Shown here one piece after another: positions 22,293 to 31,088 of a stretch of 38,692 bases of DNA. Numbering within the stretch: position 1 is the stretch's first letter; each line of letters starts with the position of its first letter. The position numbers and the translations under genes are program-made. The notes below the pieces were generated by a model. The model saw only the letters and a program-made list of their open reading frames with translations. It was not told where the DNA came from and searched no databases. Source of the DNA: JBCCGI01 sp039029355 (lineage in GTDB: Bacteria; Planctomycetota; UBA1135; GCA-002686595); contig JBCCGI010000077.1 in the NCBI GenBank assembly GCA_039029355.1, positions 1 to 38,692 of the forward strand, written 5' to 3'.

Positions 22293-23879
22293 CTAGGGAG
22301 CCGGCGTATAGACGTAGCCGGTGGACCCGTCCGCTCCAGGAGCGAAGATCGAGTCCAGCGCGACGCCGCCGAGCAGCACGTAGGTCCCGTCGTAGCCGGG
22401 CGTCAGCGTGCTGGTGCCGCGTCCGTCGGTCGCCGCGCCGGGCAGCCCCGGGTTCAACCCGATGTCGGTCAGCGCCGTGTACGCGGTACCGTCGTGGCGA
22501 CCGACGAAGTTCGCGCCCAGCAGGCTGGCGTTGAGACCGCCGACGATCAGCGCGTCCCCGTTCGGAAGCGCGACCTGGCTGTGCCACCCGACGCCGGTCG
22601 CCAGGTTCCCGGCCGACGCCCAGGCGCTGCCGTCCCAGCGGTAGCACAACGAGGTCGGAGTCGCGCTGCCGCCCGAGTTGAGGAAGCCCCCCGTCACCAG
22701 CACGTCGCCGTTTCCGAGCGTGCTCGCGGCCTGGTAGCCGACGGCGAGCGTGAGCGGCGCCTCCGGCACGAAGAGGCCGGTGGCCGGATCGAAGCGGTCG
22801 ACCGTCGCGGTGAAATCGGGCGACCCTCCGGAGGCTCCAAAGGCCCCACCTACGACCAACACGGTGCCGTCGTCAAGGAGCGTCGCCGTGTGCCCGGCGC
22901 GGGTCGAAGCCATCGCGGCTCCCGCGGCGGCCCACGTGTCGGTCGCGGGATCGTAGAGCTCGGCCGTGTCCATGGCGGTGTTCATCGCCGCGTCGAAGCC
23001 GCTGGACGCCGACGGGTTCTGGTAGTCCTGCAGCCCGCCGGCCACAAGCACGCGCCCGTCGAGCAGCAGCGTCGCGGTGTGCGAGGCCCGCTCCACCGAG
23101 AGGTCGGCTGCGGGCGTGATCGTTCCGGCGTCGGGATCGAACAGCTCACACGTGCGGTGGCAGATCCCGTCTTCGTCCATGCCGCCGACGATCAGCACGC
23201 GGCCGTCCTGCAGCCGCGTCGCGGTGTGCACGGCGCGCGGCGCGGCCATGTCCGGGCCGGGCGTGAACGAGCGGTCGAGCGGGTGGTAGACCTCGGTCGA
23301 CGCCAGCGAGTCGGGCACCGTCACCGAGCCGGTGCTGCTGCCCCCCGCCACGAAGATGCGCGACTCGTTGTCGCGTCCGTCGGCGTAGAGCGCGGTCGCG
23401 GTGTGCTGGAAGCGCGGGACGGTCAGGTTCTGGGTGGGCGCCCACGAGTCGGCGTTCTGGAAGTAGAGCGCGGTCGTCTTGCTCACGCTCCACTGGTCGT
23501 TCTCGAAGGTGACCGCGTGCGAGTAGAAGTTCGGAGAGCTCGCGAGCGCCGGGTCCGGCGGCAGGTCGAACGAGAAGCTCGCGTTGCCGGACGCGTCGGT
23601 GGGCAGGATGAAGAGCACCCAGCCGGGCGAGTCGGTATCGAGGCACACGTCGCCGAGGAACGGCGTGGACGTCAGCTGAAAGCCGTCCGAGACCGCGAAG
23701 AACACAAACCCGCCGGGCACGTTGGGCGAGCCGACGTCATGGGCGAAAGGGCCACCGATGTAGGCGGGACCGATCTCGATATAGGCCCCCCCGACCCCGT
23801 TGCCCTGGCACAGGTCCTGGGCGGAGAGCGGCGCGGAGGCGAGCAGAAGGCAGGGCGCGAGCGGACGAAGGAGCGGCAT
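22293..23879 (-). CDS. Secreted Kelch-repeat beta-propeller protein
   Basis: 528 residues. GGGAG lies about 7 bases before ATG 23879. A signal peptide (LLRPLAPCLLLASAPLSAQ) precedes an N-terminal beta domain (about 22-150) with Cys residues. From about residue 155 to 460 there are six Kelch-type blades with the hallmark HTAT, DGR and double Gly: HTATALYADG, HTATRLQDGRVLIVGG, HTATLLLDGRVLVAGG, HTATLLDDGTVLVVGG, AASTLGNGDVLVTGG and SQVALPNGDALIVGG. Kelch propellers bind proteins or carbohydrates, and some are galactose-oxidase-like enzymes; I see no copper-site Tyr/His pattern strong enough to claim that. The longer in-frame ORF upstream of 23879 lacks a leader and overlaps the coiled-coil gene out of frame, so it was dropped. 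Confidence 0.85.
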   Translation of the reverse strand: MPLLRPLAPCLLLASAPLSAQDLCQGNGVGGAYIEIGPAYIGGPFAHDVGSPNVPGGFVFFAVSDGFQLTSTPFLGDVCLDTDSPGWVLFILPTDASGNASFSFDLPPDPALASSPNFYSHAVTFENDQWSVSKTTALYFQNADSWAPTQNLTVPRFQHTATALYADGRDNESRIFVAGGSSTGSVTVPDSLASTEVYHPLDRSFTPGPDMAAPRAVHTATRLQDGRVLIVGGMDEDGICHRTCELFDPDAGTITPAADLSVERASHTATLLLDGRVLVAGGLQDYQNPSASSGFDAAMNTAMDTAELYDPATDTWAAAGAAMASTRAGHTATLLDDGTVLVVGGAFGASGGSPDFTATVDRFDPATGLFVPEAPLTLAVGYQAASTLGNGDVLVTGGFLNSGGSATPTSLCYRWDGSAWASAGNLATGVGWHSQVALPNGDALIVGGLNASLLGANFVGRHDGTAYTALTDIGLNPGLPGAATDGRGTSTLTPGYDGTYVLLGGVALDSIFAPGADGSTGYVYTPAP

Positions 23880-24000
23880 GCGGGAACTCCCGGGGCATGG
23901 GCAGCAGGACGCCGCGCCTGGGATGGCACGGTCTGTCCGCCCGACCGGAGCGCCCGGCGCGGTTCCTCGGCTTCTCGCGCGTTTTTCCCGCGCGCCCGGG

Positions 24001-24384
24001 TCAGCGCCCGCGCCCGACGCCCAGGCGCGCGAGCCAGCCGCGCCGGGTCGGCGGCGCTTCGAGCAGGTTCTCAGCCCGCTGGGCGCGCGCCTCCAGCCGG
24101 CCGACCTCGCGCGCCAGGGTGGCCTCGCGGCGGCGCGAGACCTCCAGCTTCTCCTCCAGGCGGTCGGCGTAGCGCTTCGCCGCGGCCTCGACCTTGTCGG
24201 AGGCCGCGAGCTCGCCCTCGAGGCGGGCCACGTCGACCGCGCGCCGCTGGACGCGCGCGCGCTCCTCGTCGAGCTCGGCGCGTAGCCGCAGCACATAGGC
24301 GACGGTCGCGGCGTTCACGCGCTCCTTCGGTGCCCGCGACGCGGACGGCGCGGTCGGGCGGGGGATCTCCCACGTCTCTTCCAT
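24001..24384 (-). CDS. Small cytoplasmic coiled-coil protein
   Basis: 127 residues of no recognised family. GGAG lies 5 bases before ATG 24384. After a Pro-rich N-terminus (MEETWEIPRPTAPSASRAP), residues 31-110 form one long charged heptad helix (VAYVLRLRAELDEERARVQR, KRYADRLEEKLEVSRRREAT, REVGRLEARAQRAENLLEAP). A short basic tail ends in WLARLGVGRGR. There is no signal peptide or membrane segment. It may be a scaffold or oligomerising protein, but nothing in the sequence names a partner. It lies upstream of the Kelch gene on the same strand (121-base gap) and is divergent from the 993-residue secreted protein. Confidence 0.65.
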   Translation of the reverse strand: MEETWEIPRPTAPSASRAPKERVNAATVAYVLRLRAELDEERARVQRRAVDVARLEGELAASDKVEAAAKRYADRLEEKLEVSRRREATLAREVGRLEARAQRAENLLEAPPTRRGWLARLGVGRGR

Positions 24385-24562
24385 GTTGCTCCACGTTGCA
24401 GATTCGGAGGCCCGGAGCAAGCCCGAGGTGCGCACCAGGGCCAAAAGAATGCGTGCCAAGCGCGCCTTGGATGCCGCCCGCGCAACGCCGCTCCGAGGCG
24501 GGTTGTGGGCTCCGGATACCGCGCCTACGGTGAGTTCCCTCCCCAAAGCCCCTCCTGCCCAC

Positions 24563-27544
24563 ATGAAGAGACTCGCACGCGGCGTCTACGCCGCCCTTTG
24601 TCCGCTCGCCCTCTTCCTTTGTCAGGCCACCCCTGCGGCCCAGGCGTCGCAGGTCCTGGAGAACGACCTCGCGCGCTTCACCTTCGTGGCGCCTGCGGGA
24701 ACGGCCAACCTGAACCTCAAGGAGGCACTCCTGAAGTCGGGGAGCTCAGGCCCGATCACCTTCCAGGACATCGCGCCCTGGAAGGTCCGTCTGCGCATCG
24801 ACCCGCGCGACCCCAACAATGAGGCCTACAACCTGGATGTCGAGGCCGACCAACTGTCCCTGCCCGCCGTCACCACGGGCTTCGTTCCGGGCGCCAACCC
24901 GGCACAGGTCCTGACCATGCGCTGGGGCCCGGAGGAGCTCCCCCCCGCCTCCGGCGTGAGCCCGCCGGGACCCGTGCTCGAGGTGATCGCACGCTGGACG
25001 CTGCGCGACGACTCCGAGACGCTGCTCGCCTCCTACGAGGCGCACATCACCAACCCGGGCCAAACGACCTACCGGCTGTGGAACCACTGGTTCCCGCGGC
25101 TTGCGATCGACCCGCTCGACGGCGTGGACGGCGACGACTCCAACGGGAGCGACCGGCTGCTGCTGGGTCGGCGCGGCGCCGTGTTCGGCGATCCGGTCGA
25201 CTACGTGGACCCGGACCGGCGGTCGCACTTCCGCTTCACGGCCGACTCCGACCACAGCATCGCCTCGTTCCTCTCGATCGACAGCGTCGGGCCCGGCGGC
25301 GCGTACTCGGTGCCTCTCTCGGCCTACTACGACGACGTCGACGGGCGCGGGCTGTACCTCGCGTGCGACGACCTGGACGGCTACGGAAAAGGCTACTACT
25401 GGGACGTGATCGAGGAGGACTGCGGACCCGGCGTGCCGCCCTGCGACGGCATCGGCCTCCTGTTCCAGCTCCTGCACCTGACCGACGGGAACATCTACGA
25501 CGCGTGCAGCTACGTGGCGCCGTACAAGCTCCACATCGCGCCGTTCCAAGGCGACTGGATCACGGCGGCCCACAGGTACCGCGACGAGATCTACACCGAC
25601 CCGATCCTCAACCCGCGGTACTCGGGGCCGATCGGCGCGATGACGAACACGACGGTCTCCGACGCGGTGAAGAACGTCCCGCTGACGGGCATCCTCACGA
25701 ACGGCGAGACCACCGCCGCGACCGGCGGGCTCTGCTCGGACACGATCGATCTTCTGCCGATGATCAAGCGCGTGATCTTCTGGAGGAGCCACTTCGGCGT
25801 GCCGATCCCGTTCCTGCTCGTGAACCGCTTCGCGGTCGTTCCGCCACTGGAGGTGAGCAAGGCCGGCGTCTATGCGCCCGATCTTCTCACCCAGACCCTG
25901 CGCCAGGTTCTGGCGACGGCGGAGTTCGATGGGTTTGGGCTCGCGATGCTCGGGCTGACCGAGAAGCTCGGCACGCTGCCCGGCGGCATCGGCGGCGTTT
26001 GCGACCTGTTGCCGAGCTGCCCTGCGGTCGGGGGCTGCCCGATGGCTCCCTACTGCGACCAGGTCGACTGCGGCGCGACCGGCGTCACGCAGCTCAACCT
26101 GGACAACCAGCAGGCGGTCGCACCGGTCACCAACCCGGATCCGGCCAACTTTGGCGGCACCTACTGCCCGGTCGGCGATCCCGCAGACCCCTGGGCTCCG
26201 TGGTGGACCGACCTGACGGTGAGCGTGGCGAAGGAGCTGCCCGCGACCGCGGGCGCGGGTTGGGTGTCTCCCGGTCCGTCGTGGGACTACTGCTTCCGCG
26301 AGGACCACGGGCACCCGCCCGGGGCCGGGCGGTTCCTGTCCGACGGCTGGCGCAGCATCGCGCAGGACGTCTCGCAGGCAATGATGGGGCCCTTCCCGAT
26401 CCTGTGGGAGACCGCGGCCATCGCCTTCTCGGACTGGTCGCCGATCCAGAACGAGTGGGCCTTCAACGCGGGCGACCCGGCGCATCTCGTGGTCGAGAAC
26501 TCGTCGGACCTCGCCTGGTACGACGCGCCGATCTGGATGGTTCCGCTGGCGCAGATGACCGCCGGAGGAAGCCTGCGCTACACGTCGAACTACGCGCCGA
26601 TGACGTGCGACCTCGCGTACACGCTGACCTCGGCCCACCCGGCCGACTCCGACGCGATCCTCCAGACCTTCCCCGCCCTCAGCGGCGCGCTTCAGTGCTG
26701 GAACATGGCCCAGCGCGTGACCGAGTGGCAGGGCAGCATCTACCTCAACAACGTCTACATGCCGGACCCGGACCTGCTCCTCGCCACCGGCACCGACCCG
26801 GGCTTGAACGCGTACTCCGACATGTTCGACTACTACGCGTGCCTCTTCGATCTGCTGACGGACGCGTCGTTCGTGCCCGGCGGCGTCGCCGAGCGGGTGA
26901 TCGAGTACCACACCGGCGTGATGGAGCGCTCTCCCGCGCTCACCCTCGACGATGAGGTGACCGAGACCTTTGTGCTCGACGCCGACGACCTCGCGGTGAT
27001 CGGCAACGGGAAGCCCGAGCCCGAGAAGGTCACGCTCGCCTCCTACCTGCCGCTGTTCGGCGTCGGCGGCGTCGGCAGCACCGTCTCACTCGACATCGAC
27101 CTCAGCTCCTACCGCCCGCTCTACTCGCGAGCCTTCATCCACCCCACGCACGGCCCGACCGTGTTCCCGATCTCGTCGACGATCGAGCCGCACTGGCTGC
27201 CCCACGGCACCTACCGCCACCCGGACGGCGACCGCGTCGCCGTGCTGGTGACCAACCCCTGGGGCGTGCGTCACTTCGAGGGCGGCGTCGACGTCGGATG
27301 TATGAACCCCTTCGAGTTCGACTTCCCGAACGCGACGCCGAGCCCCACCGACTACGCCTTCTCGTTCACGTTCGATCCCGCCGACTACTTCGACGGGACC
27401 GGCTTCGAGTACGCCCAGGTCGTACTTGCCAGCTCGGGCACCACGGCGTCGAGCGACTGGCAGACGCCGACCGGAGCGACGCAGATGCTGCAGCTCACGC
27501 TGCAGCCCTTCGAGTCGGCGGTGTTCTTCTTCCGCGAGATCTAG
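24563..27544 (+). CDS. Large secreted protein, possibly glycosidase-like
   Basis: 993 residues. The leader starts at ATG 24563 (MKRLARGVYAALCPLALFLC, ending in QATPAAQA). The N-terminal 350 residues look like a beta-sandwich (LARFTFVAPAGTANLNLKEA; RWTLRDDSETLLASYEAHIT; LWNHWFPRLAI) of the kind that precedes TIM-barrel glycosidases. The middle contains barrel-like segments (FQGDWITAAHRYRDEIYTDP; HFGVPIPFLLVNRF; GPFPILWETAAIAFSDWSP), and the end is another beta domain. The order recalls DUF6259-type glycoside-hydrolase-like proteins, but that likeness is from memory and unverified. Many Cys residues around 480-530 suggest disulfides. A secreted polysaccharide-active enzyme is possible; the catalytic acids are not identified. 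It converges on the membrane-protein gene at 27591. Confidence 0.75.
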   Translation: MKRLARGVYAALCPLALFLCQATPAAQASQVLENDLARFTFVAPAGTANLNLKEALLKSGSSGPITFQDIAPWKVRLRIDPRDPNNEAYNLDVEADQLSLPAVTTGFVPGANPAQVLTMRWGPEELPPASGVSPPGPVLEVIARWTLRDDSETLLASYEAHITNPGQTTYRLWNHWFPRLAIDPLDGVDGDDSNGSDRLLLGRRGAVFGDPVDYVDPDRRSHFRFTADSDHSIASFLSIDSVGPGGAYSVPLSAYYDDVDGRGLYLACDDLDGYGKGYYWDVIEEDCGPGVPPCDGIGLLFQLLHLTDGNIYDACSYVAPYKLHIAPFQGDWITAAHRYRDEIYTDPILNPRYSGPIGAMTNTTVSDAVKNVPLTGILTNGETTAATGGLCSDTIDLLPMIKRVIFWRSHFGVPIPFLLVNRFAVVPPLEVSKAGVYAPDLLTQTLRQVLATAEFDGFGLAMLGLTEKLGTLPGGIGGVCDLLPSCPAVGGCPMAPYCDQVDCGATGVTQLNLDNQQAVAPVTNPDPANFGGTYCPVGDPADPWAPWWTDLTVSVAKELPATAGAGWVSPGPSWDYCFREDHGHPPGAGRFLSDGWRSIAQDVSQAMMGPFPILWETAAIAFSDWSPIQNEWAFNAGDPAHLVVENSSDLAWYDAPIWMVPLAQMTAGGSLRYTSNYAPMTCDLAYTLTSAHPADSDAILQTFPALSGALQCWNMAQRVTEWQGSIYLNNVYMPDPDLLLATGTDPGLNAYSDMFDYYACLFDLLTDASFVPGGVAERVIEYHTGVMERSPALTLDDEVTETFVLDADDLAVIGNGKPEPEKVTLASYLPLFGVGGVGSTVSLDIDLSSYRPLYSRAFIHPTHGPTVFPISSTIEPHWLPHGTYRHPDGDRVAVLVTNPWGVRHFEGGVDVGCMNPFEFDFPNATPSPTDYAFSFTFDPADYFDGTGFEYAQVVLASSGTTASSDWQTPTGATQMLQLTLQPFESAVFFFREI

Positions 27545-27555
27545 GCCGAGCCGAA

Positions 27556-27580
27556 GCGGAGCGGCCCGGGGCCGCTCCGC
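27556..27580. terminator. Bidirectional hairpin between convergent genes
   Basis: A perfect 11-base inverted repeat (27556-27566 with 27570-27580) with a CGG loop fills most of the 46-base gap between convergent stops at 27544 and 27591. No T tract is present. Confidence 0.6.
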
Positions 27581-27590
27581 GCAGCGCTCC

Positions 27591-28805
27591 TCAGCCCGCC
27601 GCCCGCACCGTGGCCCAGCGCCCGAAGTGCTCGTGGGCCTTGGTCCAGGTGTAGCCCAAGAAGATTGCCAGCACCGTCAGCTCGGCGCCCACGTCCGCGA
27701 CGACGTTCACGACCTGCCGCAGCCAAAGCGGCAGCTCAAAGAAGGCGATGCGCCGGGCGAGCCACCAGAGGGCGTCGCTCGCGATGTCCGCGAAGAAGAG
27801 CGTGAGCTTGAACACGAAGAGCGAGATGAGCGCGGTGAAGCCGGCCTCGAAGCTCGCGCCCGCGGCCGAGCCTGCGTCCCGGGCGTAGGTCCAAGGGGTC
27901 AGCACCCAAAGCGCGATGACGCTGTTCCGGCAAAAGTCCTCCAGGAACGACAGCGGATCGAAGGCGTCCCAGGCGAGCTGGCAGGCCGCCGTCCAAAGCG
28001 CCACGCCGCCGAGCGTGATCCCCCAGGCGGCGAGCATGTGCGGCGCGCTCTCGTACCAGGCCCGATCCACCTCGTCGCGGGCAAGCTCGCGCAGCGCTTC
28101 CCCGGCGGCGAGGTGCCTGCGCAGGTAGAGGCCAACCGCCAGCGGCGGGAGCAGGATCGGCAGCACAAGCGGGAACCAACTGCCCCACGGATCGCCGAGC
28201 CGGTCCGCGCGGCCGTCGAGGAAGAAGCCGATCAGGACCGCGACGACCGAAGCCGCGAGCACCGCCGCGGCGACGCCGCGCAGCCGCGCGACCGAGCCGC
28301 CGACGGCGGCGAGCGACTCCGGCAGCCGGTGCAGCTCGAGCGCCGTGCGGACCAGCTCGCGCCGCCCCGCGCGCGCGGCGCGACGGATGTCGCGGAACTC
28401 GAACCCATCCTCCTCGAACGGCTGGCCGTGCACCTCGATCGCCTCGCCGCGGCAGGCCCAGTAGTACTCCGGGACGCCGAGCTTCTCGGCCACGAGCCAG
28501 GCGCGGTAGCGCCGCAGACCGAAGGCGTAGGCCGCCGGGATCGCCGGGCCGTCCGCGGGCAGGAGCTCGGCGTCGCGCCAGTCGCCCTCCAGCGACCGGC
28601 GCCGCTGCTCCAGCTTGTCGCGCGGCGGGAGACCCTTGCGCGCCACCTTCCTGGGCGACACGAGCGGAACCAGCACCAGCGTCTCGACGTCGCTCCGCTC
28701 CAGGAGCGCGTCGAGCTCGGCGCTCCGGCCCCCCGGCACACACTCGAAGCCGGCGTCGGGGCCCAGGAGGCGCAGTCGGGGGAGCTCGGTCGGGGCGGAA
28801 GCCAT
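27591..28805 (-). CDS. Polytopic membrane protein of unknown function
   Basis: 404 residues from ATG 28805. The first 175 residues are soluble and charged (LLGPDAGFECVPGGRSAELD; LVLVPLVSPRKVARKG; AAYAFGLRRYRAWLVAEKLG) and have no signal peptide, so they should be cytoplasmic. About five to six membrane helices follow, including GVAAAVLAASVVAVLIGFFL, WFPLVLPILLPPLAVGLYL, AWGITLGGVALWTAACQLAW, FTALISLFVFKLTLFFADIA and VGAELTVLAIFLGYTW. No transporter or enzyme signature was recognised. It is divergent from the first amidase gene of the hydrolase island, with a 201-base gap. A protective or export-related role for that island can be imagined, but nothing in the sequence shows it. Confidence 0.75.
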   Translation of the reverse strand: MASAPTELPRLRLLGPDAGFECVPGGRSAELDALLERSDVETLVLVPLVSPRKVARKGLPPRDKLEQRRRSLEGDWRDAELLPADGPAIPAAYAFGLRRYRAWLVAEKLGVPEYYWACRGEAIEVHGQPFEEDGFEFRDIRRAARAGRRELVRTALELHRLPESLAAVGGSVARLRGVAAAVLAASVVAVLIGFFLDGRADRLGDPWGSWFPLVLPILLPPLAVGLYLRRHLAAGEALRELARDEVDRAWYESAPHMLAAWGITLGGVALWTAACQLAWDAFDPLSFLEDFCRNSVIALWVLTPWTYARDAGSAAGASFEAGFTALISLFVFKLTLFFADIASDALWWLARRIAFFELPLWLRQVVNVVADVGAELTVLAIFLGYTWTKAHEHFGRWATVRAAG

Positions 28806-29006
28806 GCGGGGGGCGGGCGGTGGCCCGCGGACCTTCGCCCGCGGCGGCCCGCTATTCAAGGGCGCCCGAAAAACGGCCGCGCGCGACCGGCCGGGGTGGC
28901 GGATCGGGCAGGCGCCGGCGGCCCGGAGGCCTCGGAACCACCGCCAGGCCCCAGCCTGAAGGGCGGCACCGGAGTTGCACGGGAGCCCGCAACGGAGGCG
29001 ATCGCG

Positions 29007-30218
29007 ATGCAAGCGCAGCAGGACTTGGTGGTGGTGGATCCCGGGCACGGCGGCACGGACCGCGCGGGCAAGTCGACGCCGTTCGGCGCGCAGAGCGCGG
29101 CGGGCCTGCAGGAGAAAACGATCACGCTGACGGTCGCCGAGCGCGTCGCCGGCGGCCTGCCCGGGCGGGCGCGCGCCACCCGCACCGGCGACGTCAACGC
29201 GTCGCTCGGGCACCGGATCGAGGTCGCGCGGGCCGGGCGGGCGCCGGTCTTCGTCTCCCTACACGCCGACCAAGGCGCCCCCGAGCGCGCAGGCTCGGAG
29301 GTCTGGATCCACGACCGCGCCGGCGCCGGATCGCACGAGCTGGCCCGCGCTATCCAGCGCGCGCTCGCGGGCGCGGGTCCGACGGCGGCGTACCTGCTGC
29401 AGGGCGAGCTCGCGGTGCTCTCGCCCGAACGGCACTTCGAAGGCACGGCCGCCTGTCTCGTCGCGCTGGACGACGTCGCGCGCCCCGAGGGCGAGCGTCG
29501 GCTGAGCGATCCGCATCAGCTCGAGCGCCTGGGCGACGCAATCCGCCAGGGCATCGAGGCCTACCTCGGCCGCGGCGCGGCCTACGGGCAGGCGCTGCAG
29601 TCCATCACCCACGCGGGGAACTACCGCCTGGCCTACGACCGGCTGGGCACGCTCGGCGTGATCGAGCCCCTGCCCGGTCGCGACACGCGCCGCTTCCGCG
29701 GGACCGCCGAGCTGCAGAACGCGCTCGACGCCTGGGCGCCCTACATCGAGCGCGTGATGACGCCGCCGGCCTTCATCCTCACCGGCGGCCTCTACGTCGA
29801 CAAGCCGGGCGAGCACGGGCGCGGCAACGCGGTCGACGTTGACGGCTTCTGGTGGTCGGACTCGGACACCTTCCTCGCCATCCACGCCCCGACGGACTGG
29901 TACCGCTACCTCACCATCGAGGCGACGCTCCGCAAGGTCTTCGGCACGGTCCTCAACTACGACTACAACGCCGCCCACCACGACCACTGGCACTGCGACC
30001 TGGGCCGCAACACCAGCTGGCGCCGCGCGGAGTCGCAGGTCAAGTTCGTCCAGCGCGCGCTGCGCGAGATCTGGGGCGAGGACATCGAGGTCGACGGCGG
30101 CTGGGGCGACCTGAGCCGCGGAGCGCTGGCCCGCGCGGGGTACGACTTCGGCACGGGCGGCGGCTGGGATCACTTCCTCGACGACCTGATCGCGCGCCAG
30201 AGCACGCCGCGCCCCTGA
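29007..30218 (+). CDS. Leaderless amidase fused to an extensin-like (VanY-like) peptidase domain
   Basis: 403 residues. GGAGG lies 8 bases before ATG 29007, and no signal peptide precedes the catalytic domain. Residues 6-185 are an Amidase_3 domain: zinc ligands His-14 (VVVDPGHGGTD), Glu-36 (LQEKTITL) and His-86 (VFVSLHAD). The usual catalytic Glu near the end is replaced by Ala-153 (CLVALDDV, compared with CLVEVDYL in the gene at 31089). Residues 190-390 match the extensin-like C-terminal fold, a LAS-type peptidase: HGRGNAVDVDGF with His-270 and Asp-277, and AHHDHWHCD at 323-331. The intact second site suggests D,D-peptidase-type cleavage of peptidoglycan cross-links, while the amidase half may be a wall-binding or weakened enzyme. 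That split of roles is inference. Confidence 0.82.
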   Translation: MQAQQDLVVVDPGHGGTDRAGKSTPFGAQSAAGLQEKTITLTVAERVAGGLPGRARATRTGDVNASLGHRIEVARAGRAPVFVSLHADQGAPERAGSEVWIHDRAGAGSHELARAIQRALAGAGPTAAYLLQGELAVLSPERHFEGTAACLVALDDVARPEGERRLSDPHQLERLGDAIRQGIEAYLGRGAAYGQALQSITHAGNYRLAYDRLGTLGVIEPLPGRDTRRFRGTAELQNALDAWAPYIERVMTPPAFILTGGLYVDKPGEHGRGNAVDVDGFWWSDSDTFLAIHAPTDWYRYLTIEATLRKVFGTVLNYDYNAAHHDHWHCDLGRNTSWRRAESQVKFVQRALREIWGEDIEVDGGWGDLSRGALARAGYDFGTGGGWDHFLDDLIARQSTPRP

Positions 30219-30223
30219 GCCCA

Positions 30224-30249
30224 GTCGGGCATGGAGCGGCGTGCCCGAC
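30224..30249 (+). terminator. Hairpin after the amidase-extensin gene
   Basis: GTCGGGCA (30224-30231) pairs perfectly with TGCCCGAC (30242-30249) six bases after the stop at 30218. There is no T run. The next gene starts at 30390, so this may end or attenuate the transcript. Confidence 0.45.
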
Positions 30250-30389
30250 AGGGCACGTTCGAGGGGCCGGCGTCGCGCGGCGGCGCGGCTGCGGGCCGCC
30301 GCGGAGCGGCACGTGAGTTGCGCCGGCTCGCGCCTGGGCCCCGGCGCGGCGCGGGGGCCTCCGCTCCATCCTCTTCCCGAGGCCCCACC

Positions 30390-31070
30390 ATGACGCTTGC
30401 CCCTCCCCATCGGCCCGCGACGTCGCCGACGTACGGCGCGCTGCCCCTCTCCTCCGCCCTGAGCGTCGAGATCCCGCTCGATCCCGGCGAGGGCGGGATG
30501 TCGATCGGCCCGGCCGCGCTCCAGCCGGCGGACATCCTGGTGTCGACCACGTCCCACAACATCTCGCGCATCGTCCGCGGCTTCACGGGCAGCGAGGTGA
30601 GCCACGCCGCGATCTACGCCGGCAACGAGTGGGTCGTCGAGTCCCTCACCGACGGCGTGACCGCCACGCGCCTCGCCGACGCGATCAGCGACGCCACCGT
30701 CGCGGTCGCGCTGCGCCACCCCACCATCAGCTCGGACCAGGCGGGCGAGGTCGTGCGCTTCGCGCGCGAGCACGTGCAGCGCCAGACCCGCTTCGACACC
30801 TGGGCGCTCTTCAAGCAGGCCCGCTTCCAGATCGGGCGCGCGCTCTGCAGCCGCCTGGGCCCGCTGCGCGAGCGCTGCGAGGCCGGCAACGCGGCCGTCA
30901 ACATCGGCACCGAGAGCGAGGGCTTCCTGTGCTCCGAGCTCGTCGTCCGCGCCTTCGAAGCGGCGCGCGTGCCGCTGCTCGAAGGCCGCGCCGAACAGTT
31001 CACGCCCCAGAGCTTCGTCGAGATGCAGCTCCGGGGCGACCTGGAATACGTCGGCCACCTGGTGGCCTAA
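30390..31070 (+). CDS. Permuted NlpC/P60-type (YiiX-like) cysteine hydrolase
   Basis: 226 residues. The fold is inferred from a circularly permuted papain-like pattern: His comes first (His-72 in GSEVSHAAIYAGNEWVVES) and the Cys near the end (Cys-181 in SEGFLCSELVVRAF). ADILVSTTSHNISRIVRGFT is the typical opening strand of this group. Known relatives cleave peptide or lipid amide bonds; YiiX-type members are often annotated as lipid or peptidoglycan hydrolases. There is no signal peptide: the first 40 residues are Pro/Ser-rich and contain TYGALPL, which recalls the YGAP units in the trypsin-like protein of the island. ATG 30390 was chosen over upstream starts because the preceding sequence is Arg-rich non-coding in character. 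It is 18 bases upstream of the next amidase, so the two are likely co-transcribed. Confidence 0.75.
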   Translation: MTLAPPHRPATSPTYGALPLSSALSVEIPLDPGEGGMSIGPAALQPADILVSTTSHNISRIVRGFTGSEVSHAAIYAGNEWVVESLTDGVTATRLADAISDATVAVALRHPTISSDQAGEVVRFAREHVQRQTRFDTWALFKQARFQIGRALCSRLGPLRERCEAGNAAVNIGTESEGFLCSELVVRAFEAARVPLLEGRAEQFTPQSFVEMQLRGDLEYVGHLVA

Positions 31071-31088
31071 TCCAAGGAGAACCGCGTC

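Noticed and set aside
22494..24533. A 679-codon plus-strand frame opposite the Kelch and coiled-coil genes
   Set aside because: It is a composition shadow; the minus-strand genes have leaders, SD sites and repeat motifs.
27426..29006. A long N-terminal extension of the amidase-extensin gene
   Set aside because: The extension is antisense to the membrane-protein gene and lacks motifs, while ATG 29007 has a strong SD immediately before the catalytic domain.
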